Source: Phenylobacterium sp.
Lineage (GTDB): Bacteria; Pseudomonadota; Alphaproteobacteria; Caulobacterales; Caulobacteraceae
Direction: 5' to 3'
Assembly: GCF_013822795.1 (NCBI RefSeq)
Contig: NZ_PNLB01000007.1
Span: forward strand, 1 to 64,000
DNA: 64,000 nt
Shown: positions 49,931 to 59,391 of the stretch, in pieces
How the letters are laid out: each line of letters begins with the position of its first letter
How positions within the stretch are numbered: position 1 is the stretch's first letter
Translations under genes and position numbers: made by a program
Notes under the pieces: model-generated
The model's database searches: none
The model's input: only the letters and a program-made list of their open reading frames with translations
Told to the model about the DNA's origin: nothing

Positions 49931-51730
49931 TCAGCCGACGCGGCGAGGGTCTGCGACGTCTTCGATTTCAAGTTCGACGCTCTCGCGTCCCTGCCAGTCG
50001 TCGGGCTTCAATCGGCCGGCGACATGGATCGCGCCGGCGCCGCTCAGCAGCGTACGTCCCAGATCAGTCTCTTCAGCCCGCCAGGCCACGGCTTTGAGAC
50101 GACCGCCAGAGCCGTCGGTCAGCGTGACTCGCACATGCCCGCCGCGCAGGGCCATCGGTCGCTCGACGCGGACGTTGGCGGCCGCGAACATCGGCTCAGG
50201 ATTGCCTGGCCCGAACGGCGCCATCGCCTGAAAGGCCTTCCAGAGCCCGCGGTCGGCCCCGCCGGCGGTGACCAGCGCATCAATATCCAAGGCGTCCTCG
50301 GCGGCCGCCACTTCTGCTTCCGCGGCGACACGGTCGTTGAGGAACGCCCTCAGATCAGGGATGAGCTCCGGCCGCACCGACAAGCCGGCGGCCATGGCGT
50401 GGCCGCCCCCCGCCAGCAACAGCCCCTCGTCGAACGCCGCCTGCACGGCGCGTCCGAGGTTCACACCCGGTTGGGAACGCCCAGAGCCCTTGCCCACGTT
50501 CGCGGCGCGGTCGATCCCGATCACCAGGGTCGGCTTGCGATAACGCTCGCGCAGCCGGCTTGCGACGATGCCGATCACGCCCGGATGCCAACCATCAGCG
50601 GCCACGAGCGCCATCGGGGCATCGGCCTGGTTGCTTTCCCGCTCCACGATGCGGACGGCCTCGTCGAAGATTTCCTTCTCGACCTCCTTGCGTGAAGCGT
50701 TGAGCCCGTCGAGTTCGGCGGCCAAGGCGGCAGCCTCTTCCGGGTCGTCCGTCGACAGCAGTCTTGCGCCTAGGTCCGAGCGACCGATACGGCCGCCAGC
50801 ATTGATGCGCGGCCCCAGGATGAACCCCGCATGGAACACGCTGGCAGGCCCCGAGCCCTTGGCGACATCCAGCAGCGCCTTCAAACCCGGGTTGCGCCAG
50901 GCGGACATCACCTTCAGCCCCTGGGCGGTCAGGGCGCGATTGAAGCCCACCAGCTGGGTGACGTCGCAGATCGCGCCGAGCGCGGCGAGGTCGAGCCACT
51001 GGCGCAGGTCAGGCTCCGGCCGCCCCTCGAACAGTCCCCTGCCCCGCGCCTCGCGGTTCAGGGCCGCCAGCAGCACGAAGGCCACGCCCGCGGCCGCCAG
51101 GACGCCTTGGCCGGACTCGCAGCCCGGACGGTTGGGGTTCACCAGGGCCGCGACGTCCGGGATCTGCTCGCGCATCAGGTGGTGGTCGATCACCACCACC
51201 TCCAGGCCGATCTCCTTGGCGCAAGCCAACGCCTCGTAGGCGGCCGCCCCGCAGTCGACGGTGACGACGAGGTCGACGCCAGATTCGCGAATTTTCCGGA
51301 ACGCCGCCGGCGACGGCCCATAGCCCTCTGTCATGCGATCGGGGACGTAGATCGGCAGTTCCTTGCCCATGACTCGGAACCAGCGGACCAATTGGGCGGC
51401 GCTCGAGGCGCCGTCCACGTCGTAATCGGCGAACACGGTCATCGGCCGGTCGGCCAGCAGCGCGTCGATCAGGATCGAGGCGGCCCGATCCATGTCGAGA
51501 AAGCTCGACGGATCGGGAAACTGCGCTTTCAGCGTGGGATTGAGATAGGTCTCGCCGCCCTCGGCGCCGACCCCGCGCGAGGCCAGCGCCCGCGCCAAAG
51601 GTTCGGAAAGCCCGAGCGCCAGCTGGTGGCGGCGCACCACAGAGGGTTCAGCTGGACGCTCGCGCCACGCACGGCCGGTCAACGACCGTGCGACGCCGAG
51701 ATAGCCCGCAGCCGAACCCCCGTCGGGCAC
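49931..51730 (-). CDS. recJ: single-stranded-DNA-specific exonuclease RecJ
   Basis: A 599-residue 5'-3' exonuclease of the DHH superfamily, used in recombination, mismatch and base-excision repair. Metal motifs DYDVDGASSAAQL, VTVDCGAA and VIDHHLM occur in order, followed by the DHHA1 region (GGHAMAAGLSVRPE) and the C-terminal OB domain. The start is a GTG at 51730 without a strong ribosome-binding site, three bases after the glpX stop, which suggests coupling to glpX. Confidence 0.93.
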   Translation of the reverse strand: MPDGGSAAGYLGVARSLTGRAWRERPAEPSVVRRHQLALGLSEPLARALASRGVGAEGGETYLNPTLKAQFPDPSSFLDMDRAASILIDALLADRPMTVFADYDVDGASSAAQLVRWFRVMGKELPIYVPDRMTEGYGPSPAAFRKIRESGVDLVVTVDCGAAAYEALACAKEIGLEVVVIDHHLMREQIPDVAALVNPNRPGCESGQGVLAAAGVAFVLLAALNREARGRGLFEGRPEPDLRQWLDLAALGAICDVTQLVGFNRALTAQGLKVMSAWRNPGLKALLDVAKGSGPASVFHAGFILGPRINAGGRIGRSDLGARLLSTDDPEEAAALAAELDGLNASRKEVEKEIFDEAVRIVERESNQADAPMALVAADGWHPGVIGIVASRLRERYRKPTLVIGIDRAANVGKGSGRSQPGVNLGRAVQAAFDEGLLLAGGGHAMAAGLSVRPELIPDLRAFLNDRVAAEAEVAAAEDALDIDALVTAGGADRGLWKAFQAMAPFGPGNPEPMFAAANVRVERPMALRGGHVRVTLTDGSGGRLKAVAWRAEETDLGRTLLSGAGAIHVAGRLKPDDWQGRESVELEIEDVADPRRVG

Positions 51731-51733
51731 GGC

Positions 51734-52687
51734 CTAGACCGGCCGCTTCATCCGCACTTCACGCACGGTGCGGGTCGACGAATTCATCACCAGGGTATGG
51801 GTGTGGACGAAACCGTCCTCATAGGCCACGCCGTCCAGCAGAGCGCCATTGGTGACCCCGGTCGCCGCGAAGATCGCGTCGGCGCGGACCATCTCGTGAA
51901 GGTCGTACTTCTTGTCGAGGTCGGTGATTCCGACTCGCGCCGCGCGCGCCTTTTCGTCCGCGTTGCGGAACACCAGGCGCCCCTGGAACTGACCGCCGAC
52001 GCACTTCAGCGCCGCACAGGCCAAAACGCCTTCCGGCGCGCCGCCCTGACCGATGTAGAGGTCGACCCCGGTGGTCGGATCCGAGGTGTTGATCACGCCG
52101 GCGACGTCGCCGTCGGTGATCAGATAGACGCGCGCGCCCACCGAGCGGACCGAGGCGATGATCTCGGCGTGGCGCGGACGATCCAGCACGCAAACCGTGA
52201 TTTCCGAAGGATCGACGTCCTTGGCCTCGGCCAGCGCCTTGACGTTCTCAGCCGGCGACTTGTCGAGGTCGATCACGCCCGCCGGATAGCCCGGACCGCA
52301 AGCGATCTTGTCCATATAGGTGTCGGGCGCGTTCAGCAGGCTGCCCTTCGGCGCCCAGGCCATCACGGCCAGGGCGTTGGCCATCGCCTTGGCCGTCAGG
52401 GTCGTGCCTTCCAGCGGATCGAGCGCGATGTCGATGGCCGGGCCTTTGCCGCTGCCGACCTTCTCACCGATGTAGAGCATCGGAGCTTCGTCGCGCTCGC
52501 CCTCGCCAATCACGATCTCGCCGTCGATGTCGAGATCGTTCAGGGCCGTGCGCATGGCGTCCACGGCGGCTTGGTCAGCAGCCTTCTCGTCACCACGCCC
52601 GACCAGCTTCCAAGCGGCGATCGCGGCGATTTCTGTCACCCGGACCGCGTCCAGAACCAGACCGCGATCCAGATCTTGCGAACTCAT
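51734..52687 (-). CDS. glpX: class II fructose-1,6-bisphosphatase
   Basis: A 317-residue lithium-insensitive GlpX-type phosphatase that converts fructose 1,6-bisphosphate to fructose 6-phosphate in gluconeogenesis. Conserved blocks are GEGERDEAPMLYIGE, DPLEGTTL, ITDGDVAGVINTS and GQGGAPEGVLACAALKC. The ATG at 52687 is preceded by GGAGAGA. It lies 45 bases after hom and three before recJ in a four-gene minus-strand run (alaC-hom-glpX-recJ). hom and glpX adjacency is common in alphaproteobacteria. Confidence 0.94.
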   Translation of the reverse strand: MSSQDLDRGLVLDAVRVTEIAAIAAWKLVGRGDEKAADQAAVDAMRTALNDLDIDGEIVIGEGERDEAPMLYIGEKVGSGKGPAIDIALDPLEGTTLTAKAMANALAVMAWAPKGSLLNAPDTYMDKIACGPGYPAGVIDLDKSPAENVKALAEAKDVDPSEITVCVLDRPRHAEIIASVRSVGARVYLITDGDVAGVINTSDPTTGVDLYIGQGGAPEGVLACAALKCVGGQFQGRLVFRNADEKARAARVGITDLDKKYDLHEMVRADAIFAATGVTNGALLDGVAYEDGFVHTHTLVMNSSTRTVREVRMKRPV

Positions 52688-52732
52688 CTGTCTCTCCCAG
52701 CACCTCGAAGGGCGCAGATTATCCTTGGATTC

Positions 52733-54022
52733 TTATATGCGGGCGATCCGCAAGAGGCGCGGTCTTTCCAGCACAGCCGGCAGATTGGCGATGCGGTCGA
52801 TCGCCGCCGTCAGCACCGACTCGGCCACCGCGTGGGTGGTGAGCACGATCGGCACGCCCGCGGCGTTCTCCACCGGCTTCTGCAGGAAGCTCTCGATCGA
52901 GACGCCGGCCTCGGCCAGCGTCTCGGACACCGCGGCGATGACGCCCGGCTCGTCCTTGACCAGGAAGCGCAGGTAGGCGCGGCTCAGGCTGCGAGCCGGA
53001 TCAACCGGGGTGAACGGCTTGAGCGACTTCGCCGGGGCCTGGAAGACGGGACGCTTGGCGCCCGTCATCACGTCGGCGATGTCGGCGGCCACCGCGGCGG
53101 CGGTCGGCCCGGAGCCGGCGCCCGGCCCCTGGATAAAGATTCGGCCGATCCGCGTGCCCTCGATGAAGAGCGCGTTGAGCGCGCCGCCAGCCTGAGCCAG
53201 CGGATGGCTCTGGGCCACCAGCGTCGGGTGGACGCGCACCAGCACGCCCTCGTCGGAGCTGTCGGCCGAGGCGATGAGCTTGATCTTGTAGCCGAGGTCC
53301 TTGGCCAGCTGGATGTCCAGCAGCGCGACCTGGTCGATCCCCTCGATCTCGGCCGCCGCATAGTTGGGCGCGCAACCGAAGGCCAGGGCGGCGAGGATCG
53401 AAATCTTGTGCGCGGCGTCGAAGCCGCCGACGTCCATCGTCGGATCGGCCTCGGCGTAGCCCAGGCGCTGGGCCTCGGCCAGGACGTCGGCGAACGAGCG
53501 GCCGCCGGTGTCCATTTCCGAGAGGATGTAGTTGCAGGTTCCGTTGAGGATGCCGGCCACCGACTTGACGTCGTCGCCGACCATGGCCTCGCGCAGCATC
53601 TTCACCGCCGGGGTGCCGCCCATCACGGCGGCCTCGAACAGCAGCGGCACGCCCTTGGATTCGGCCAGGGCGGCGAGTTCCGCACCATGCTCGGCGATCA
53701 GCGCCTTGTTGGCGGTCACGACCGGCTTGCCCGCGTGCAGCGCCGCTTCGACGGCGGCCTTGGCCGGGCCGTCCGAGCCGCCGATCAGTTCGACGAAGAT
53801 GTCGACATCCGACGACTTCGCCAGTTCGACCGGGTCATCATACCAAGGCAGGTTCGAGATATCGAACGGACGCGGCCGCGACCGTGAGCGCGCCGAAACC
53901 CCCGTCACCACAGCCTTGCCACCGGCCGGGGCGAACCCGGCTTGATCCGACAGGAAGTTCAGCAGGCCGCCGCCGACCGTACCCAGGCCCGCGACGCCGA
54001 CCCGCCACTCAGTTTTACTCAT
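52733..54022 (-). CDS. hom: homoserine dehydrogenase
   Basis: A 429-residue enzyme reducing aspartate semialdehyde to homoserine, on the way to threonine and methionine. N-terminal NAD(P) motif VGVAGLGTVGGGLL, catalytic region GTCNYILSEMDTGGRSFADV and EADPTMDVGGFDAAHK, and a C-terminal ACT domain (LRFLVKDEPGVIAAVSETL) that in this family gives feedback control by threonine. The start overlaps the alaC stop as ATGA. The product feeds the methionine branch served by metC elsewhere in the window. Confidence 0.95.
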   Translation of the reverse strand: MSKTEWRVGVAGLGTVGGGLLNFLSDQAGFAPAGGKAVVTGVSARSRSRPRPFDISNLPWYDDPVELAKSSDVDIFVELIGGSDGPAKAAVEAALHAGKPVVTANKALIAEHGAELAALAESKGVPLLFEAAVMGGTPAVKMLREAMVGDDVKSVAGILNGTCNYILSEMDTGGRSFADVLAEAQRLGYAEADPTMDVGGFDAAHKISILAALAFGCAPNYAAAEIEGIDQVALLDIQLAKDLGYKIKLIASADSSDEGVLVRVHPTLVAQSHPLAQAGGALNALFIEGTRIGRIFIQGPGAGSGPTAAAVAADIADVMTGAKRPVFQAPAKSLKPFTPVDPARSLSRAYLRFLVKDEPGVIAAVSETLAEAGVSIESFLQKPVENAAGVPIVLTTHAVAESVLTAAIDRIANLPAVLERPRLLRIARI

Positions 54023-55239
54023 TGCGCCGCCATAGTGTTGTGGGCCCGGCCGAGGATCTCATCGGCATTGGCCAGGAACTTCTTCACGTTGCGCGCGGCC
54101 TGGCGGATGCGGTGCTCGTTTTCCACGAGACCGATACGCACGTAGCCCTCGCCATACTCGCCGAACGCCACGCCGGGAGCCACGGCCACGCCGGCCTCCT
54201 CGATCAGCAGCTTGGCGAACAGCATCGAGCCGGCTTCCCGGAACTTCTCCGGCAATGGCGCCCAGGCGAACATCGAAGCCGGCGGCGGCGGGATGTCCCA
54301 GCCAGCGCGCTTCATCGACGACACCAAGGTGTCGCGCCGCGACTTGTAGATCGCGCGGATCTCGTCGACGCAGTCCTGCGGGCCGTTCATCGCTGCGGCC
54401 GCCGCAACCTGGATCGGCGTATAGGCGCCGTAATCGAGATAGGATTTCACCCGCGCCAGGGCCGCGCACATGCGCGCGTTGCCGACGACCATGCCGACCC
54501 GCCAACCGGCCATGGCGTAGGTCTTCGACAGCGAGTTGACCTCGACCGCGATGTCCTTGGCGCCCTCGACCTGCAGGATCGACGGCGGCGGGTTGTCTTC
54601 GAAATAGATCTCCGAGTAGGCGATGTCCGAGAGCACGAGCATGTCGTGCTTCTTCGCCAGGGCCACGGCTTCCTTGTAGAAGTCGAGGTCGACCCACTGC
54701 GCCGTCGGGTTCGACGGATAGGACAGGATCAGCACGCTCGGCGGCGGCGCGGAGTGTTTCACGGCGCGGCTGATGCCGGCCAGGTACTCTTCCGGCGACG
54801 GCGCAGGCACGTGGCGGATGACCCCGCCGGCCATGATGAAGCCGTAGGCGTGGATCGGATAGGCCGGGTTCGGGCAGATGACGACGTCGCCCGGCGTGGT
54901 CAGCGCCTGGGCCAGATTGGCGAAACCCTCTTTCGAACCGAGCGTCGCAATGACCTCGGTGTCGGGGTTCAGGTCGACGTCGAAGCGCTTCTTGTAGTAG
55001 CCGGCCATCGCCTTGCGTAGGCCAGGAATGCCCTTGGAGGCGGAGTAGCGGCCCGCTTTTGGATCGCGCGCCGTTTCGATCATCTTGTCGACGATGTGCT
55101 TGGGCGTCGGCATGTCCGGGTTGCCCATGCCGAAGTCGATGATGTCGACGCCTTCGCCGCGAAGCCGCGCCTTGATGCGGTTCACTTCTTCAAAGACGTA
55201 CGGCGGAAGGCGGCGGATACGGTGGAATTCGGGAGTCAT
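54019..55239 (-). CDS. alaC: alanine/glutamate aminotransferase, AlaC-like
   Basis: A 406-residue class I aminotransferase. The PLP lysine lies in NSLSKTYAMAGWRVGMVVGN, with SYPSNPTAQWVD and DIAYSEIYFED earlier. The start MTPEFHRIRRLPPYVF is characteristic of the AlaC group (glutamate-pyruvate transaminase); LL-diaminopimelate aminotransferase is a close alternative. The ATG at 55239 is preferred to the frame start at 55290. It is the first gene of the alaC-hom-glpX-recJ run and overlaps hom by four bases. Alanine made here links to the aspartate-alanine theme elsewhere only loosely. Confidence 0.88.
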   Translation of the reverse strand: MTPEFHRIRRLPPYVFEEVNRIKARLRGEGVDIIDFGMGNPDMPTPKHIVDKMIETARDPKAGRYSASKGIPGLRKAMAGYYKKRFDVDLNPDTEVIATLGSKEGFANLAQALTTPGDVVICPNPAYPIHAYGFIMAGGVIRHVPAPSPEEYLAGISRAVKHSAPPPSVLILSYPSNPTAQWVDLDFYKEAVALAKKHDMLVLSDIAYSEIYFEDNPPPSILQVEGAKDIAVEVNSLSKTYAMAGWRVGMVVGNARMCAALARVKSYLDYGAYTPIQVAAAAAMNGPQDCVDEIRAIYKSRRDTLVSSMKRAGWDIPPPPASMFAWAPLPEKFREAGSMLFAKLLIEEAGVAVAPGVAFGEYGEGYVRIGLVENEHRIRQAARNVKKFLANADEILGRAHNTMAAQ

Positions 55240-55353
55240 TTTGAGCTCTGGCCGCGACCCTCGCGGCGGTGGGGAGCTGAAGTCGCGCATGGATAGCCCC
55301 CGTGGCGGGGCCAGCCAAGCAGGTTCAAGGTCTTTTATGCCCCCGCAGCCGCA

Positions 55354-55821
55354 TCACCTCGGCGACGGAGGCGGTGTAGCTCGTTCCCGTAGTTCCTTGG
55401 CGAACGCCTCACTGGACGGCGTGGTCGAGGTGTCAGCCCCGACATCGGGGCCAGCCTGCGAGCGCGCGCGCGCCACAAAACGCTCTGTCCCGGTCAACGT
55501 CCAGGTGTTCGGCGCAGTGGCCCGATCAACCTTCGCGCGGGCGATCTCAAGCTGATCAGCCGCCTGGCCCCAGGAGGCCAGAGGCCGCTGCGCCGTCGTC
55601 GGCACCGGCGGCGGAATATCGGCGAAAGTCGGAAAGGCGCGCGACTCATGCGCCATCCGGGCCACGTCGTCCGAGACTGAGGAATTGGCGTCGACCTTGG
55701 CCTCAGCGAACGGATTGGCCGCGCAACCGGCCGTCAGCACGGCGACCGCCATGCAGCCGAGCACCCCCCGAGCGGAGGCTCCGAGCGACGAACATGCAAA
55801 AAGTCGAAGCGGCGCGTTCAT
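55354..55821 (-). CDS. hypothetical lipoprotein
   Basis: A 155-residue lipoprotein with signal peptide ending in lipobox VLTAGC near residue 33, then a small soluble domain without recognised family (ARMAHESRAFPTFADIPPPV; LTGTERFVARARSQ). The conserved-looking phrase FPTFADIPPPVPT suggests a lineage-specific family of Caulobacterales. It is divergent from phaC and lies 114 bases upstream of alaC on the same strand. Confidence 0.78.
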   Translation of the reverse strand: MNAPLRLFACSSLGASARGVLGCMAVAVLTAGCAANPFAEAKVDANSSVSDDVARMAHESRAFPTFADIPPPVPTTAQRPLASWGQAADQLEIARAKVDRATAPNTWTLTGTERFVARARSQAGPDVGADTSTTPSSEAFAKELRERATPPPSPR

Positions 55822-55913
55822 TTCCTTCCCGGTCTTATGCCACTATCGCGTCGGGCGGAAGAGCGTGGGCGCTTTCGCTTCAAAGGAATGCGCATACGGG
55901 AGGACAACGGGCG

Positions 55914-57842
55914 ATGAGCGATCAGGCCACGGCGCCGCCGAAAGCCAAGGTGAAGAAGAAGGCCAAGGCCGCCTCAAAGGCGAAGACGGCCGCTCCCCCG
56001 CCTCCGGAGATGGTCCCCGGGCAGGCGCCGCCCGCAGCGGCGGCCGCGCCGAGCTTCGAACAGCTCAGCGCCGAACAGCGCGACATGGTTGAAAAGCTCT
56101 CGACCAATCTGGCCCGCGCCGCGCTCACCGCCCAGGGCGCCATCGCTGAAGCGGCGCTTCGCCAGGCCGAGCGCCCGGCCGGACTACAGCCCGACCCGTT
56201 CCACGTGGCCCCGGCCCTCACCGACGTCATGGGCCGCCTGATGGCCCAGCCTGACCGCCTGATCCGCGCGCAGGCCGACCTCTTCCAGCGCTATCTCGAG
56301 CTTTGGCAGTCCGCCGCCAGGCGCGCTGGCGGCGAGACCGTCGAACCGGTGGTGCAGCCGGAACGCGGCGACAAGCGGTTCAACGACCCCGACTGGGCCG
56401 AAAACCCGGTGTTCGACGTGATCAAGCAGTCCTATCTGCTGACCTCGAACTGGCTGAACGGCTTGGTCGCCGAGGTCGACGGCGTCGACGCCATGTCCAA
56501 GCGCCGCGTCGAGTTCTTCATGAAGATGCTGACCGACGCCTTCTCGCCCTCGAACTTCCTGGCGTCCAATCCCGCGGCGCTGCGCGAGGCGATGACCAGC
56601 CGTGGCGAGTCGCTGGTCAAGGGCATGGAGAATTTCGCAGCGGACCTGGCGCGCGGCGGCGGTCAGCTGGCGATTAGCCAGACCGACTATCAGATGTTCA
56701 AGATCGGCGAGAATGTCGCCACGGCGCCCGGCAAGGTCGTCTTCCAGAACGAGATCCTGCAACTGCTGCAGTTCGATCCGACGACCGATCAGGTGCACGA
56801 GATCCCGCTGCTGATCTTCCCGCCCTGGATCAACAAGTTCTACATCCTCGATCTGCGGCCCGAAAACTCGATGATCCGCTGGCTAACCGGCCAGGGCTTC
56901 ACCGTGTTCGTCGCCTCGTGGGTGAATCCCGACCCGACGCTCGCCGATAAGACTTTCGAAGACTACATGCACCAGGGCATCTATGCGGCCACCGAGGCGG
57001 CGATGACCCAGGCCGGCGTCGATCGGGTCAACACCGTCGGCTACTGCATCGGCGGCACCCTGCTCTCTTCGTCGCTGGCCCATATGGCCGCCAAGAACGA
57101 CCCGCGGATCTCCTCGGCCACGTTTTTCGCGGCCCAGCAGGACTTCGCCGAGGCCGGCGATCTGCTGCTGTTCACCAACGAGGACTGGCTGAGCGACCTT
57201 GAGAAGCAGATGGACGCCGCCGGCGGCGTGCTGTCCGGTCAGGCGATGGCGGAGACTTTCAACTCGCTGCGCGCCAACGACCTGATCTGGTCGTTCTTCG
57301 TGAACAACTATCTGATGGGCAAGGAGCCCAAGCCCTTTGATCTGCTGTTCTGGAACTCCGACCAGACCCGCATGCCCAAAGCGCTGCACCTCTTCTACCT
57401 CCGCAAATTCTACGGGGAGAACGCGCTGTCGAAGGGCGAGCTGGTGCTCGACAACGTCAAGCTCGACCTGAAGAGCGTCAAGACGCCGGTCTATGTGCAG
57501 TCCTCCAAGGAGGACCACATCGCCCCTGCCCGTTCGGTCTATCGCGGCGCCAAGCTGTTCGGCGGCCCGGTGACCTTCACCCTTGCCGGTTCGGGCCACA
57601 TTGCGGGCGTCATCAACGCCCCGGTCGCCAATAAGTATCAGCACTGGACCAACGGCGATCTGCCCGATTCCGTCGAACAGTGGATGGGCGGCGCGGTCGA
57701 GACGCCGGGCTCCTGGTGGCCGCACTGGGCCGAATGGCTGCGCGCCAAGTCCGGCGGCCTCGTTCCAGCGCGAAATCCAGCGACGGGCAAGCTCGCCCCT
57801 ATCGAAGAAGCCCCCGGCTCCTATGTGAAGGTCAAGTCGTAG
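55914..57842 (+). CDS. phaC: class I polyhydroxyalkanoate synthase
   Basis: A 642-residue PHA synthase that polymerises 3-hydroxyacyl-CoA into storage granules. The lipase-box-like nucleophile is Cys378 in VGYCIGGTLL, with the aspartate in SSKEDHIAPA and the histidine in GSGHIAGVIN completing the triad. The 60-residue lysine- and alanine-rich N-terminus (KAKVKKKAKAASKAK) is longer than in most class I enzymes. I use the ATG at 55914, with GGAGGA about nine bases upstream; the frame back to 55794 is not needed. No phaAB or phasin gene is adjacent. Confidence 0.95.
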   Translation: MSDQATAPPKAKVKKKAKAASKAKTAAPPPPEMVPGQAPPAAAAAPSFEQLSAEQRDMVEKLSTNLARAALTAQGAIAEAALRQAERPAGLQPDPFHVAPALTDVMGRLMAQPDRLIRAQADLFQRYLELWQSAARRAGGETVEPVVQPERGDKRFNDPDWAENPVFDVIKQSYLLTSNWLNGLVAEVDGVDAMSKRRVEFFMKMLTDAFSPSNFLASNPAALREAMTSRGESLVKGMENFAADLARGGGQLAISQTDYQMFKIGENVATAPGKVVFQNEILQLLQFDPTTDQVHEIPLLIFPPWINKFYILDLRPENSMIRWLTGQGFTVFVASWVNPDPTLADKTFEDYMHQGIYAATEAAMTQAGVDRVNTVGYCIGGTLLSSSLAHMAAKNDPRISSATFFAAQQDFAEAGDLLLFTNEDWLSDLEKQMDAAGGVLSGQAMAETFNSLRANDLIWSFFVNNYLMGKEPKPFDLLFWNSDQTRMPKALHLFYLRKFYGENALSKGELVLDNVKLDLKSVKTPVYVQSSKEDHIAPARSVYRGAKLFGGPVTFTLAGSGHIAGVINAPVANKYQHWTNGDLPDSVEQWMGGAVETPGSWWPHWAEWLRAKSGGLVPARNPATGKLAPIEEAPGSYVKVKS

Positions 57843-57865
57843 GCGGCTGAGCGTTCGGGGGCGTG

Positions 57866-58807
57866 ATGTTCAAGACGATGGCGCTGGGGCTGGCGGCTCT
57901 GCTGGCCCTGTGGATCGGCGCGGGTCTCGGGGTCGTCGCCCTCTCGGGCTCGTTCGAGCCCAGCGGCCGCTATATCGACATCGGCGGGCGCAAGTTACGG
58001 CTGGTCTGCGCAGGGCCGAAGTCCGACCTACCGGTGATCTGGATGGAGGCCGGCGCGTGGGGGCTGGCCGCTGACTTCGCGGCGATCCAACAACGGCTGG
58101 CCGCCAAGGGCATCCGGTCCTGCGCCTATGACCGCGCCGGCATGGGTTTCTCCGACCCGGGTCCGAAACCCCGCGACAGCGCCGCGGTCGCAGCTGACCT
58201 CGCCAAGCTGATCGCCGCTTCGGGAGAACGCGGACCGTTCGTATTCATGGCCCACTCGATGGCCGGTCAGCACATCCGGCAGTACGCTGGCCAGCACCCT
58301 GAGCAGGTCGCCGGCCTGGTGCTGCTCGAAGCGACGACTCCAGAGATGGCTGAGCGCCCAGAGGCCCAGAAGTTCCTCCACCGCGTCCAAATGGTCGCCC
58401 GGGCCAGCGCGATCGCCGGCAGCCTGCAGCTCACCAAGATCGCCTACTATATGGGCGACCGCATTGGCCTGCCGCCGCAAGGCCAGGCCGAGAAGCGTCA
58501 CGCCTTCGTCTCCGGCCGCCATGCGCGCACCGCTGCCCACGAAGTGATGGTCTGGCCGCAGGGCGCCGTGCAGGCCGCCGCCGTACCGCTTGACCCCAAA
58601 TGGCCCGTGGCGGTCATCACCGCTGGGAACGCCGAACTGATGGCGGGGTGGAACGTCGTCCGGCGTGCGCCCGAGCGAAATTCACGCGCCGGCTACTACG
58701 AGAACGAGCCGGCCGCCCAGCACGCAAGCTTGCTCGGCCTGACCCATTCCGACGCCGTGCTGCGCGGGGTCGACCACGTCCTCGCCGCACTGGCCAAGAC
58801 GCCTTAG
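57866..58807 (+). CDS. alpha/beta hydrolase with N-terminal membrane anchor
   Basis: A 313-residue hydrolase. An N-terminal hydrophobic helix (MALGLAALLALWIGAGLG) would tether it to or send it across the membrane. The oxyanion region WMEAGAWG, the motif YDRAGMGFSDPG, the nucleophile serine in FMAHSMAGQ and the terminal histidine in LGLTHSDA make a complete serine-hydrolase set. A GTG directly before the ATG could also serve as start. It follows phaC by 23 bases and is possibly co-transcribed, so polymer or ester turnover is a guess. It is convergent with the phosphatase gene with a four-base stop overlap. Confidence 0.84.
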   Translation: MFKTMALGLAALLALWIGAGLGVVALSGSFEPSGRYIDIGGRKLRLVCAGPKSDLPVIWMEAGAWGLAADFAAIQQRLAAKGIRSCAYDRAGMGFSDPGPKPRDSAAVAADLAKLIAASGERGPFVFMAHSMAGQHIRQYAGQHPEQVAGLVLLEATTPEMAERPEAQKFLHRVQMVARASAIAGSLQLTKIAYYMGDRIGLPPQGQAEKRHAFVSGRHARTAAHEVMVWPQGAVQAAAVPLDPKWPVAVITAGNAELMAGWNVVRRAPERNSRAGYYENEPAAQHASLLGLTHSDAVLRGVDHVLAALAKTP

Positions 58808-59382
58808 TCGGGAATCGCCTGCCAGGTCCGGCGGATGGCCAGCGTCCGCCGGTCGATCTCCAGCCAACAACCGCCGCCTGGATGCGCCGGCCGATCTTCC
58901 TGGCCGATTTCCACGCCTTGAAGGCTGGCCGCCAGCAGGCGTCCGACGCCGCCGTGCGAGACCACGAGAATGTCGCCCGTCGACTGTTCATTCGCGACTA
59001 GGCGCTTCACCGCACGGACGATCCTGTCCTGGGCGGCGCGAGCGGGCTCCCATCCCCGGATGCTCTCGTCAGGATGCTGGAAGAAGAGCTCGACAACCTG
59101 CCAGAATTCCGGCGGCGCGAGGTAGCCGGTGGACGAGCGATCGTTCTCGCCAAGCTCGGCGTCGATCACGTGAGGGATCCCGAGCACCGTCGATGCGATA
59201 GCCGCGCCGTCCGTCGCCTTACGTTCGGCGCTTGAATAGACCGCTGTCAGCCCTTGGCATCTGGCGTCGCCGATAAATCGCTCCATTCGTCGCCGGCCGA
59301 CATCGGACAGCCCCCACTCGGCAATCGGGACCGCCGGATCGATGATGACTTCAGGATGAGTCAGGAAGTAAAGCGTCGCCAT
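58804..59382 (-). CDS. histidine phosphatase family protein with altered RHG motif
   Basis: A 192-residue phosphoglycerate-mutase-like protein. The catalytic histidine lies in YFLTHPEV, where the usual RHG reads THP, so the first phosphate-binding arginine is missing. The second arginine in YSSAERKATDGAAI and the second histidine in VVSHGGVGRLL are present. Weak phosphatase activity or a binding role is possible. It is convergent with the hydrolase (stop overlap TTAG) and follows msrB by nine bases on the minus strand. Confidence 0.82.
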   Translation of the reverse strand: MATLYFLTHPEVIIDPAVPIAEWGLSDVGRRRMERFIGDARCQGLTAVYSSAERKATDGAAIASTVLGIPHVIDAELGENDRSSTGYLAPPEFWQVVELFFQHPDESIRGWEPARAAQDRIVRAVKRLVANEQSTGDILVVSHGGVGRLLAASLQGVEIGQEDRPAHPGGGCWLEIDRRTLAIRRTWQAIPD

Positions 59383-59391
59383 GGCGCGAAG

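Noticed and set aside
50831..53887. 1018-residue open frame on the plus strand
   Set aside because: It runs antisense through recJ, glpX and hom. Those three carry clear catalytic motifs, while this translation is repetitive and arginine-rich without domains.
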